Shown piece by piece: positions 1 through 8,107 of a stretch of 64,000 nucleotides of DNA (position 1 is its first letter; each line of letters opens with the position of its first letter). Under the pieces are notes generated by a model. That model was not told where the DNA came from. It searched no databases and saw only the letters and a program-made list of their open reading frames with translations. The position numbers and the translations under genes are program-made. The DNA lies in the NCBI RefSeq assembly GCF_000010805.1, contig NC_012521.1:1-64000 (forward strand), read 5' to 3'. This DNA is from Rhodococcus opacus B4. GTDB taxonomy: Bacteria > Actinomycetota > Actinomycetes > Mycobacteriales > Mycobacteriaceae.

Positions 1-370
1 CGCGGCGCTGCTCCCGGCGCTCCGCGCCGGGAGACGGGGCGAGTCGCTTCGCTCCCCGCCAGGGAGCCGCTGCGCGGCTCGCGGTGGGTCCATTCCCGTT
101 GCCGACGATCGAGTCGCTTCGCTCCTCTGAGTTTCCGAGATTAGGCTCCCACCAAAGCTTTTCATCGGCACGTTTGATCCGGTCCCCCACAGCCGAACGA
201 GGCTGTGGAGACGGGGTGGTGCGCCCGGCCCGCCGCCCACTCGCCTTCCTGTGCCGCTCCATGTCATACCCACAGCATACCACCCACCCCCACACAACCC
301 AAAACATCGAAAACCTCAAATCATCTAAATCTGTTGATGAACAACAACTTCCAAACCTTACAAGCTGAGG
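1..370. repeat. Gene-free, hairpin-rich left edge with a 16-bp direct repeat
   Basis: No convincing gene. A perfect 10-bp stem with 3-nt loop lies at 11-33 and a 7-bp GAGCCGC/GCGGCTC stem at 64-80. The 16-mer CGAGTCGCTTCGCTCC occurs twice, at 40-55 and 110-125, 70 bp apart. The sequence then becomes AT-richer to about 430. Such a mix could be a terminator cluster or the margin of an origin, but nothing here decides it. The short open frames in it lack a ribosome binding site. Confidence 0.45.
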
Positions 371-543
371 TTTGTGCACAAAACACGTAAAGACCTATTC
401 ACCAACTAATTACCGAAACATGTTGCAAATCAACGTCTTTCAAAAACGACTCAAAACCGGACGCAACAGACACCCGCGCGCCCGCCGGAACCCCGGCGCC
501 GCCACTCCCCGAACAGGTCGCCGGCGCCCCCACATCACAAACC

Positions 544-569
544 GGGGACATGTCATCACACCAGGTCAC
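544..569. repeat. Copy 1 of a dispersed GGGGACRTGTCAT motif
   Basis: First of four related copies (others at 1580-1606, 45206-45230 and 49477-49500). The core GGGGACATGTCAT is followed nine bases later by a CAGGTC block. It lies in gene-free DNA upstream of the Clp-like pseudogene. It resembles an insertion-sequence end rather than a regulator site, because the fourth copy coincides with the point where P450 homology stops. Confidence 0.4.
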
Positions 570-704
570 AGCACCATTACGGCCGCGAGTGCCGAGGTCG
601 CGTCGATCCCACCCATAACCACCTACACACCGCCCAGAATGGGCAGCAGGGAATTCAGCAGCGGTTCGCGTCGCTCGCGGCGACGCCTGGGGAGGAAGTA
701 CGTC

Positions 705-1294
705 ATGGTGTTCGAGAGATTCTCCGATCAAGCCCGTCAAGTGGTCGTCCTCGCCGCCGGCGCCGCCCGCACCCACCACCAGAACTCCGTCGGCACCGAA
801 CACCAGCCCGCCCCAGATCTTCGACGCCGGCGCCCCGGAGCGGCAGCGCTGACCTCATGGGGTGTCACCGCGCCGGCCCTCGAGAGCAAGCTCGCGGGTG
901 CCAGCGCACCGGCAGGCTCCGCTCCGGCGGTTGGGCACATCCCGTGCACCGGCGAAAACGAAGAAGGTCCTCGAGGACAGCCTGCGCCAGACCGCCCTGC
1001 TCGGGCACGAAGAGGATCGGCACCGACCACCTTCTCCTGGCCCTGCTCGACGACCCCACCTCCACCGGCGCTCAGATCCTCACCGACCTCGCATCCCTGC
1101 CCATCAGCGAGATGCGTGAGCACCTCAGACGCGAACTGGCCCAGCAGCCCACTCCAGGTCCCGCACACCGCATCCCCATTCGGCTCAGCGACGACGAGTA
1201 CACCCGCGCCCACGCTGCCGCCCGCACCGCCGGCCAGAACCTCGAAACCTGGATCCACAACCGCATCACCGACGCCCTCGAACAACCCGAATAG
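705..1294 (+). pseudogene. Frameshifted Clp N-domain (ClpC-like) protein
   Basis: An ATG at 705 with a strong GGAGGAAG site at 691-698 opens a frame that begins VFERFSDQARQVVVLAAGAA and continues to NSVGTEH, a clear match to the N-terminal repeat of ClpC/ClpA chaperones. After that the recognisable pieces lie in different frames: IFDAGAPERQR, then ALESKLAG and GHIPCT, then KKVLEDSLRQTALLGHE, then TDHLLLALLDD through ILTDLASLP. At least three frameshifts are therefore needed. The last piece continues into a tail RLSDDEYTRAHAAARTAGQ that looks like a ribbon-helix-helix segment and ends at 1294. There is no ATPase module, so the ancestor was probably a small stand-alone Clp-N protein. The long open frames across the area are artefacts. 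Confidence 0.65.
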
Positions 1295-1380
1295 CAGGTT
1301 CAGTCCACACACCCACCGGCGGGCGACCGAGGTTCTACCTACTGACACCGGCACCGAGACTGCCGAGGCACAACACGAAC

Positions 1381-1412
1381 GGCCCCCACCACCGCAAACG
1401 GTGGAGGGGGCC
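1381..1412 (+). terminator. Hairpin after the Clp-like pseudogene
   Basis: GGCCCCCACCACCG and CGGTGGAGGGGGCC form a 14-bp stem with one mismatch around a CAAA loop. No U-tract follows, as is usual in high-GC actinobacteria. The rest of 1295-1701 holds no gene I can support apart from a dispersed motif at 1580-1606. Confidence 0.55.
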
Positions 1413-1579
1413 GCCCCACGACACAGACGCGCCTGCATCGCATCAGCCCGTTTTCACCCGACTGCCAAGCGCACTAGTCGCTCCGCTGGCCGGAGAAGGA
1501 AGACCGGACCGAACCTGGACGTCACGCTACTGCGACCATCCACTCACGCACAACCACCGAAACCAGCACCGGGCTCACA

Positions 1580-1606
1580 CCGGGACGTGTCATCTTTCCT
1601 GGTCAG
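1580..1606. repeat. Copy 2 of the dispersed GGGACGTGTCAT motif
   Basis: The sequence reads CGGGACGTGTCAT, then CTTTCCTGGTC. It shares the core and the spaced CCTGGTC block with the other copies. It sits in gene-free DNA about 95 bp from the stop of the 1702-2253 gene. Confidence 0.4.
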
Positions 1607-1701
1607 CGCGCTCTCCGAAGCCGCGGTTTTTGCCGTCCATCCACGCGATGACATCGAACACCCGCAGTGCCGAGACCTCTTCGGGAAGGCCGGCCTCCTA
1701 T

Positions 1702-2253
1702 TCAGTCTCGAATGGCTCGCGCGGTATCCATTAGGTTCTTTCTGGCCTGCACATACCCTTGCCGCGGTTCGTCAACATCGGGTGGCGACGGCTCATCGGA
1801 AAGGTCACCGTTGTTCTGAATATAGGCAACGGTCCGGCTCAAAACAGTTCGGTTCCAGTCAATGACCGACTCGCCGAACTTTGTGAGGGCTGTGTGCAGC
1901 TCATCTAGAGCCGTCTTGGCAGATGGAATTACTAACTCCGCGCGCGCAATCGCGTTCAGGAGCGCGGTTTCCTCCTCGCGGAACTTCCGAATCCGGGAGG
2001 CAATTTGTTCCCATATCTCGTCCTCATCGTTGTAGGTCGAGTACATTCGGATCTCGCTCTCAGCCGCGTCAATCCCGACGAACGCATGGTCCGCCGCTGC
2101 GACTGCCTCGACAAGGGCGATTCGTTGCTTTTCTCGCTGGTCGACACCGCGGGTTCGGTTCGACCATATGAGGTTGAAGGTCTGAGTGATAACAATGCCG
2201 CTGAGGGTGCTACCTGCCGCAAGGATTGCCGCCCAACCTGGGGTGAAGTACAT
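1702..2253 (-). CDS. Hypothetical protein with one N-terminal membrane segment
   Basis: A 183-residue protein starting MYFTPGWAAILAAGSTLSG. Residues about 5-28 form a hydrophobic helix; the rest is charged and helical, with runs of Glu, Arg and Ala typical of a coiled coil (for example RIRKFREEETALLNAIARAE). A topology with a short outside N-terminus and a cytoplasmic coiled coil is plausible. I chose ATG 2253 because the longer frame upstream lacks any sensible N-terminal content. I do not recognise the family. It is isolated between pseudogenes. Confidence 0.5.
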   Translation of the reverse strand: MYFTPGWAAILAAGSTLSGIVITQTFNLIWSNRTRGVDQREKQRIALVEAVAAADHAFVGIDAAESEIRMYSTYNDEDEIWEQIASRIRKFREEETALLNAIARAELVIPSAKTALDELHTALTKFGESVIDWNRTVLSRTVAYIQNNGDLSDEPSPPDVDEPRQGYVQARKNLMDTARAIRD

Positions 2254-2380
2254 CCTCAAACAATTACACGAGCGATCGCACTCACGCTGGTCGGGATATT
2301 CGGGTAAGTCATCTACGCGCTGCAACTGGCAACGCAATCCCGCGCTAACCGTTACCCGGTGGCGGCACCGGTTTCGGGTG

Positions 2381-2770
2381 ATGTGGCTGACAAACCCCGC
2401 CAGCACAGTCGGGGCGGCGCTCACCGTCTACGTCCGCCGGGGCGGCGCGGTAACCTTCCACAACCACTTCCGATGGCCCGCAATCACACCCCAGCGGCCA
2501 CCGGCCGGCCGCCAGCTACGGCTCGAACTACTGACCATTGCCGCCGAGGCCGACCAACTCGTCATTACCTTCACGACAGATAAACGCATCGCCACCACGT
2601 ACAACAGGGACGGGTGGCGGGCACCCACCCCCGCCGAACGTCACGAGTACACGATCCCGACAACCACGAAACAAAACGGCGAGTTCACGCGCTGGGATCT
2701 GCTGTTCGATCCTCACGACGAAAAATGCGCAGCCACCCTCACAGCTGCACGAGCCGAACTCGCTACCTGA
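2381..2770 (+). CDS. Hypothetical protein, possibly a remnant
   Basis: The frame from ATG 2381 gives about 129 residues beginning MWLTNPASTVGAALTVYVRR. It has a beta-rich look (VITFTTDKRIATTYNRDGW, FTRWDLLFDPHDEK) and normal high-GC codon use, but no ribosome binding site is obvious and the open frame extends upstream without a better start. It could be a small real gene or the 3' part of a truncated one. No family recognised. Confidence 0.35.
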   Translation: MWLTNPASTVGAALTVYVRRGGAVTFHNHFRWPAITPQRPPAGRQLRLELLTIAAEADQLVITFTTDKRIATTYNRDGWRAPTPAERHEYTIPTTTKQNGEFTRWDLLFDPHDEKCAATLTAARAELAT

Positions 2771-2789
2771 GAGACGCAGCTGTCGGTGG

Positions 2790-3094
2790 CTAGGCGCCGC
2801 GGCGGGCACGGGCGCCCTCGACCACGGACCGCTGAAGCACCCAGGTACCGCCCACACGGGTGACCGGCAGCCCTTGCCCTTGATGGCCTTCAGCACGCCC
2901 TGACGGGTCATTCCGAGGCCGTCGGCGGCCTCCTGCACCGACACCAGCGGCGGGCGGCGGTCCATCGCGTCGGTGAGGCGGTCGAGATGGAACCGGAACG
3001 GATCCTCGACACCGCACAGACCAGTAACCCGAACGCGACCCAGGGGCAAATATCGCTCGAGACTTCCAGTTCGGGGCAAGATCGAGACCTTCAC
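2790..3094 (-). pseudogene. Frameshifted excisionase/MerR-type HTH protein
   Basis: Two frames on the minus strand together encode a small winged-HTH protein. The first, from GTG 3094, contains PPLVSVQEAADGLGMTRQG and then VLKAIKGKG, a typical HTH_17 helix-turn-helix. The second continues with LPVTRVGGTWVLQRSVVEGARA, the usual wing and C-terminal helix of that family, and stops at 2790. The frames meet near 2880, so one base has been gained or lost. It may once have regulated the neighbouring ATPase gene, whose start lies 120 bp away in the opposite direction. Confidence 0.55.
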
Positions 3095-3213
3095 CCGTCA
3101 AACATTTCGCCCACCACCTGTCAATACGCTGGGTGAATGAGTCCAACAAATGGTGAAGACTAGCCGCTTCGCCTGCAGACCGCGGTTCGGACGCGGAGCC
3201 GTATATTGATGCG

Positions 3214-4929
3214 ATGACCACAAGCACGCAAAGCGCTCGGAGACTAACGCCACGCTCCCGCGTCATCCAGTGGACAGTCCGCAACTTCAAAGCGCTCGAG
3301 CATGCGACGTTGCCCCTAGACAGATTGAACGTGCTTGTTGGCCCAAATAGTTCCGGAAAATCGAGCCTTATCCAAAGCTTGTTACTTTTAGCGCAAAGCA
3401 CTGATGATGAAGTAATCCTCAACGGCCCATTGGTCCGCCTTGGCGACCCTCTCGATGTCATAAGCGCAGATTCCGAATTTGTATCTCTTGGTTTTGTAGT
3501 AGACGGGACAAGAATCCCCGGAGCCGACGAATCGACAAGCAACGTACTGTTCGAAGTGACTTTGAGTCACCAGCACGGATCGCTCGTAGTTTGCGAATTT
3601 ACTGCAGTCGAGGAAAACACTGACCGGATACTTATAAGAGCAACATCCGAACGAGTCAATGCCGGAATTCGGGCCGACGTCACGAAGGACTCGCGAGTCC
3701 ACGAAACAGTCCTCCGCGTCCGAGAGATTAACGGCAGCGACTCACCCTCATCAACATTCATTACCTTTACCGGCCTATTTCCGGAAGCTTTGGTCTACAA
3801 AAGCACTCGGCAGCAGGTGCTGTCCGAATTGCGTAGAGGTATACGTAGCGCCAGAAACGATTCCGATTCTGAACTTGCATTTTCTGCGACGTATGAAGTA
3901 ACACAGTGGATGCGCCGCAATATAGACAAAATGCCCGAAGAAGTCCGTGGCATCGTGACATCAAAATCACATGGGGCCTTCTCGCAACTGTTCGAATTGC
4001 CGCGCACTGCCTTGAGCGAGCTACTAGACGCATTCGTCGCGGCCGAAGTATCCGAAATCGAATGGGCACGAGTATCGATTACCAACTTCCGGCGCCTTGG
4101 GACCCGACGTATCCGATCTACCGCACTGCTTGGACTTAGCCCTAAACGTGAAAACGTTGTTTCGGTCCTTGCACTCGCTTCAGATGCTCTGCTGGCCTTC
4201 CAATCTTCGATTCGCTACCTTGGGCCCCTCCGTGAAGAGCCGCAGGTGGTTTCCCCGACCGGCGCCAGATATCGCGCGTTACCGGCAGGACCCAAAGGTG
4301 AATACACCGCCGATCTCTTGGCCAGAATGAGGGTAAGCGAGATCCGTTACGGCGATTGGAACGGCGAGATTCGCGTCGGAACAGTGTCCGAGGCTCTTAC
4401 CCTATGGACCGCCTACCTTGGGGTCGGGGACGACGTCTCGGTTGAAGATCAAGGAAAACTGGGCAGAGGACTTCGCATCCGCGTTAACGGGATCGAGCGC
4501 GACCTTACAACAATTGGCGTGGGAGCGAGTCAACTAATACCCGTCCTAACCGTTGTTCTCACTGCTCCTGCCGGTTCAATAGTTCTCCTGGAACAACCGG
4601 AACTGCATCTGCACCCTTCGGTGCAAAGTCGTTTGGCGGATTTTTTCCTTCGTGCACGCATCAACATAAAATTGGTCGTAGAGACACACAGCGAGTACAT
4701 GATCACACGGATTAGGCGCCGTGTAGTAGAGAAGACGACACCTGCCAGACATATTGCGGTTCTATTTGCCGAGCAACACGATGGCATCACTGAAATGCGC
4801 CACCTACACCTTGACCGCCTCGGAGACTTCTCTCATTGGCCACGCGCTTTCTTCGACACTCAGGACGAAGAGGCACGCGCCCTTGTGGTCGCTGTCAGAA
4901 AAGCTATTGATTCTGGACAAAAGTCATGA
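3214..4929 (+). CDS. AAA-type ATPase with DUF3696-like C-terminus (candidate defence ATPase)
   Basis: A 571-residue SMC/ABC-type ATPase of the OLD/AAA_15-21 group. Residues 20-42 (VIQWTVRNFKALEHATLPLD) are the usual N-terminal strand, followed by Walker A GPNSSGKSS at 43-51. Walker B is LLEQPELHLHP near residue 458, followed by the D-loop/switch region VVETHSEYM near 487. The C-terminus RLGDFSHWPRAFFDTQ resembles the DUF3696 ending. Such ATPases act with a partner effector in phage defence and related systems. The stop overlaps the next gene's start by 4 bp, so the two are translationally coupled. The gene is clearly lower in GC than its surroundings, which suggests recent transfer. No nuclease (Toprim) domain is visible, so this is not a full OLD nuclease. 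Confidence 0.8.
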   Translation: MTTSTQSARRLTPRSRVIQWTVRNFKALEHATLPLDRLNVLVGPNSSGKSSLIQSLLLLAQSTDDEVILNGPLVRLGDPLDVISADSEFVSLGFVVDGTRIPGADESTSNVLFEVTLSHQHGSLVVCEFTAVEENTDRILIRATSERVNAGIRADVTKDSRVHETVLRVREINGSDSPSSTFITFTGLFPEALVYKSTRQQVLSELRRGIRSARNDSDSELAFSATYEVTQWMRRNIDKMPEEVRGIVTSKSHGAFSQLFELPRTALSELLDAFVAAEVSEIEWARVSITNFRRLGTRRIRSTALLGLSPKRENVVSVLALASDALLAFQSSIRYLGPLREEPQVVSPTGARYRALPAGPKGEYTADLLARMRVSEIRYGDWNGEIRVGTVSEALTLWTAYLGVGDDVSVEDQGKLGRGLRIRVNGIERDLTTIGVGASQLIPVLTVVLTAPAGSIVLLEQPELHLHPSVQSRLADFFLRARINIKLVVETHSEYMITRIRRRVVEKTTPARHIAVLFAEQHDGITEMRHLHLDRLGDFSHWPRAFFDTQDEEARALVVAVRKAIDSGQKS

Positions 4930-5792
4930 AACTGTTGCTCGATCCCCGATTGCTGATTTTCCCGTCAGAGACCAGCGACCGGAAGCAGTTGATTGAAATA
5001 TGGGGAAGAATTGTAGATTGGTCTTCAGACAGTCGCATCGCTATAGGCACCGAATCCCTAGAACATGTGTGGAATCACTTCGGGGAGGTCGGATATCCCG
5101 AGAAGGACTTAGCAATGTACCCGCCGGCACTACGAAACGAGTACAGGCAGGCATTGAATAAAATAATGTCGCGCATTATCGAGCACTGTAATCACCCCAC
5201 CGAGCTTGATGTGCGTCCGGAGTACGTCGGAAGTGAGGAACAGAAGAATGCGTTGACTCGCGACGTCGCGGGCACAGCCGGAGGGTCGATCGTCGGCATC
5301 GCGAGCACTCGATCAAGCTGGAGCGAGGATTGCGTAAAAGTGTGGTTCACACCGCCACCACCTAGCGAACTCGAAATATGCGTTGATGCACGCTCACCAC
5401 TTGCAATTGAGACTCGAGCGACCGTCGAAGCCGCCCTGCGCGGAAGACGGGTTCACATAGTCGGCGGCAAGCCGAATCAACGTATTTATAAATCGATTTT
5501 TGAAATGACGGGGATCCGAGAGTCGGACATACACTGGATCGCTGCGGAAAAGTCTAAGCCTCCACGGGATCTAGACAAGAAGTGGGGAAGCTTAAGACCA
5601 GACCGCGACATAGCTATATGCATCACGGGGAGGATCGGACATGCACAGTCAGAAAGGGCCGCTACGACTGCCGCAAAGGCCGGGGTTATATACCTCCCAC
5701 TGGAATCGGCTAACGAAATTGAATCTGCATTAGTTGAAGTGATTCCGCGCATGAGGGAAGCCCAAGGCTGGCGTATCAGCGAGAAAGATTGA
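4926..5792 (+). CDS. Partner of the AAA ATPase, with DUF2325-like C-terminal domain
   Basis: A 288-residue protein whose ATG overlaps the ATPase stop (ATGA). The N-terminal two-thirds has no motif I know. From about residue 175 the pattern RVHIVGGKPNQRIYKSIFE, then DIAICITGRIGHAQSERAA, then AGVIYLP resembles the DUF2325 layout (a first strand with VGG, a central IxTxxxxH and a second strand), a Rossmann-like sensor or nucleotide-binding fold. That assignment is by eye and tentative. Low GC matches the ATPase. By position it is the dedicated partner of the ATPase: effector, sensor or nuclease. It is followed by 180 bp without a gene. Confidence 0.65.
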   Translation: MKLLLDPRLLIFPSETSDRKQLIEIWGRIVDWSSDSRIAIGTESLEHVWNHFGEVGYPEKDLAMYPPALRNEYRQALNKIMSRIIEHCNHPTELDVRPEYVGSEEQKNALTRDVAGTAGGSIVGIASTRSSWSEDCVKVWFTPPPPSELEICVDARSPLAIETRATVEAALRGRRVHIVGGKPNQRIYKSIFEMTGIRESDIHWIAAEKSKPPRDLDKKWGSLRPDRDIAICITGRIGHAQSERAATTAAKAGVIYLPLESANEIESALVEVIPRMREAQGWRISEKD

Positions 5793-5974
5793 ATTGCCAG
5801 CCTTGGATTTTGTTTTATACGTAGAGCAGCATCCTCACTCAGGGACGCCGCGAGAAATGTCGAGGACACTGGCGAGCGGGGTAGAACAAGGTCAACCCCA
5901 CCGGCTTTGTGGTGATTCGGCGACCGCTCACGGCTTCCGGTTGCCGAGGATTGCTAGCACAAGCGCCGGAAATC

Positions 5975-6520
5975 TTACCTCCCAATATTCGAATAGCCCA
6001 CGGTCTTGCCTTCCTCATTCAATACTTCCACACTATCGCCTAGAAAATTCTCGACAAGCCAGTCATATACCTCCTCGCAAATTGCGACGTAGCGCGCCGG
6101 GTCTAGTTTTCGACCACCATGCATTTTTCCGTGCGCAACGTCATTCCTAACCTCAAGCAAATCCGACAGAATATCACGTCGATTGCTGTTCAAGAATTTT
6201 TCGAATGCAGATTTTTTCTCGTTCCCAAACCGTCCTATTAATGAAATAAATGGATTCACGCGTAGGTTAGGTGCATAGATAAAGCTCGACTTTGAGAACT
6301 CAAGAATCGGCCCGCTAGATTTCTGCACTAGATAGGAGGTTAGTATGACATGGGTTACCTGCTCAAGAAACCCAGCACACCGGAGACAAAGATATTTGCG
6401 CAGGTCTTCCTGCAACTTGAGTTCTGTCATCGGGATGTACCGCAAACTACGAAGATACCGCTCGTGCTCGGATTTCAAGCTTGTCCACAGAGAGTGTGCC
6501 TCCGCACGTCCAGCTATCAC
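5975..6520 (-). CDS. HEPN-domain protein (probable RNase or partner of the DUF262 protein)
   Basis: A 181-residue, alpha-helical protein with the HEPN signature RNDVAH at residues 125-130 (R-x4-H), preceded by the helix SDLLEV and followed by GKMHGGRK. It resembles the MAE_28990/RiboL-PSP group of HEPN proteins found beside DUF262 genes in defence loci. HEPN proteins with an intact RxxxxH are often RNases. The start is GTG 6520, which overlaps the upstream DUF262 stop (GTGA), so the two are co-translated. Low GC and separate orientation from the AAA pair suggest an independent cassette inserted next to it. Confidence 0.75.
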   Translation of the reverse strand: MIAGRAEAHSLWTSLKSEHERYLRSLRYIPMTELKLQEDLRKYLCLRCAGFLEQVTHVILTSYLVQKSSGPILEFSKSSFIYAPNLRVNPFISLIGRFGNEKKSAFEKFLNSNRRDILSDLLEVRNDVAHGKMHGGRKLDPARYVAICEEVYDWLVENFLGDSVEVLNEEGKTVGYSNIGR

Positions 6521-7668
6521 AACTCCGCGGCCTCAGAAAATATTGATCTTGCCACAGAAAGACGACCATTCACGCTATCCCGGTGTGACGTACTGCGAGT
6601 AACATACGCTCGGTATTCCTCCGAATCTCGAAGTTTGTCAAGGCTTTTTTTGAGCTCAGATGGAGAAATTGATCCCCCACCCAGAAAGATACTCATTAAA
6701 TTTGCCAGTGTTGCATCCACATGCGCAGCATTGATGGTCCCTGAGTACCTTAAGGCATTACTGCCCGACGCCGCCACCAGCGCCGATGTCGATTTAGCGA
6801 AAGCATCCGAAAGTTCAGCAGTTGGAGTCGACTTCAGATCGCGGTTGTCTTTCAGATAGTTATTCAAGAAGTCGGACATGGGAGGACGATAAGCACTGGT
6901 CTCCCCGTTGCCCGACCCCGACGTGCTCATTGCCCGCAGCAGCGCCAGCGATCTTAGGATAAGCTCATGATCTTTAAGTCGTTTATGGGCTGGCCCGAAA
7001 AGCCTTCTCCAATTTTCGTCATGATTTAGATCTCGTATCCAGTCGACAACCGGACCGCGATAGAGTGCAACTCGGATTTCCTGAGCCGTCAAAGATACCC
7101 CACCACTATTTAGTCTACCGAAAAGTCGATAAATTGATTCGCGACCATCAGGGCCTTTAGGCTCAATAACGGTTGCTTGGATAAATGTATTGTTTAAGCG
7201 CCGCCGACTCTCACTATTTAGGGTTTCATATGTCGCCCCTTGGAGATGCTCCGCAACTTCGTTGAGTGAAAATTCACGGCCGTTGGGATACTTGCCCTTG
7301 TAGAACGACTCGAGAGCGGTCAATCGTTGTTGTCCGTCTAGGACCAAGTAACGCTGGTCGGGTTCAAGGACAAGAAAAATGCTTGGAACAGGCCATCCTA
7401 ATAGAAGTGATTCGATGAACTGTTCCATCTTCTTAGGAGTCCAGACTCCCTGCCGCTGGAATCCGGAGATCTCAGATCCCGCCGATTCGTCAGGGTCAAA
7501 CCGCGGTACTACGATATCTCCCTGCTCAAGTCGACGCACCAATCCAGCCACGTCGAAATCTGCACCTAGATAGGACAGTGTTGAATCACCTAGATCTACT
7601 AGGCCCTCGTCGTCCGTGACACTCTCGTCAATAACGTCGGGGTCTGGGAGGTCGGCGCTCGTTTGCAT
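6517..7668 (-). CDS. DUF262 (GmrSD N-terminal/ParB-like) protein
   Basis: A 383-residue protein with the hallmark DUF262 motif VLDGQQRLTAL (DGQQR at 111-115), preceded by QRQGVWTPKKMEQFIESLL and WPVPSIFLV, and followed by RLFGRLNSGGVSLTAQEIR. In DUF262 proteins this ParB/Srx-like fold binds and hydrolyses a nucleotide and is fused or linked to a nuclease, as in the type IV enzyme GmrSD. Here no DUF1524 HNH domain is present; instead the HEPN gene follows with a 4-bp overlap. I chose ATG 7668; the open frame extends upstream to 7833 but that stretch looks non-coding. Confidence 0.85.
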   Translation of the reverse strand: MQTSADLPDPDVIDESVTDDEGLVDLGDSTLSYLGADFDVAGLVRRLEQGDIVVPRFDPDESAGSEISGFQRQGVWTPKKMEQFIESLLLGWPVPSIFLVLEPDQRYLVLDGQQRLTALESFYKGKYPNGREFSLNEVAEHLQGATYETLNSESRRRLNNTFIQATVIEPKGPDGRESIYRLFGRLNSGGVSLTAQEIRVALYRGPVVDWIRDLNHDENWRRLFGPAHKRLKDHELILRSLALLRAMSTSGSGNGETSAYRPPMSDFLNNYLKDNRDLKSTPTAELSDAFAKSTSALVAASGSNALRYSGTINAAHVDATLANLMSIFLGGGSISPSELKKSLDKLRDSEEYRAYVTRSTSHRDSVNGRLSVARSIFSEAAEL

Positions 7669-8107
7669 GCGATCACCATATCCGCGGGGAAGTGCAGATG
7701 GTAGTTCTCTGCGCTCGCGCCCTCCAACTGCGGAGGGGACGCGTTCCCCGTCAGCCTTCGCTGTTACTCGCGGAAACGCGCATGCTTGCCGGTCTTGCTG
7801 GCCACAGCGGTTGCGCCAGGGACTCACATCCATATGCCGATCTGGCGCCCTTGTCAGATACTGGCACCACAGCTATCTGACGTTGCTATCTCAATTTGTC
7901 CTCACCTGCGACAGCGCAAATTCGTCACAATGGTTTTTTGAGCTGACCGGACACGGCCCAAAGGAGTTGCCCTCGATTTCACGGAAATGCGGCTTATGTG
8001 AGAGTAGACGTTGCTCGAACATAAATTACTATTGAAAATGTGACGTAGATCCACTAGGCGCCCGGCAATCCTGTGTTGCCCCCGCAGTCGTTCCATTTAT
8101 CAGGTTT
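7669..8107. other. Gene-free spacer between the defence island and the methyltransferase
   Basis: No gene seen. GC drops towards 8000-8060, where ATAAATTACTATTGAAAATG occurs. This AT-rich patch could hold an outward promoter for the DUF262 operon or be a transfer boundary. The pair CTATCTGA/CTATCTCA near 7870-7890 is too weak to call a repeat. Confidence 0.4.

Noticed and set aside
372-1865. 497-codon open frame on the plus strand and a 233-codon frame on the minus strand
   Set aside because: The plus frame only partly carries the Clp-N pieces and otherwise has low-complexity, Pro/Arg-rich content. The minus frame is the complement of the same DNA and has no family or RBS.
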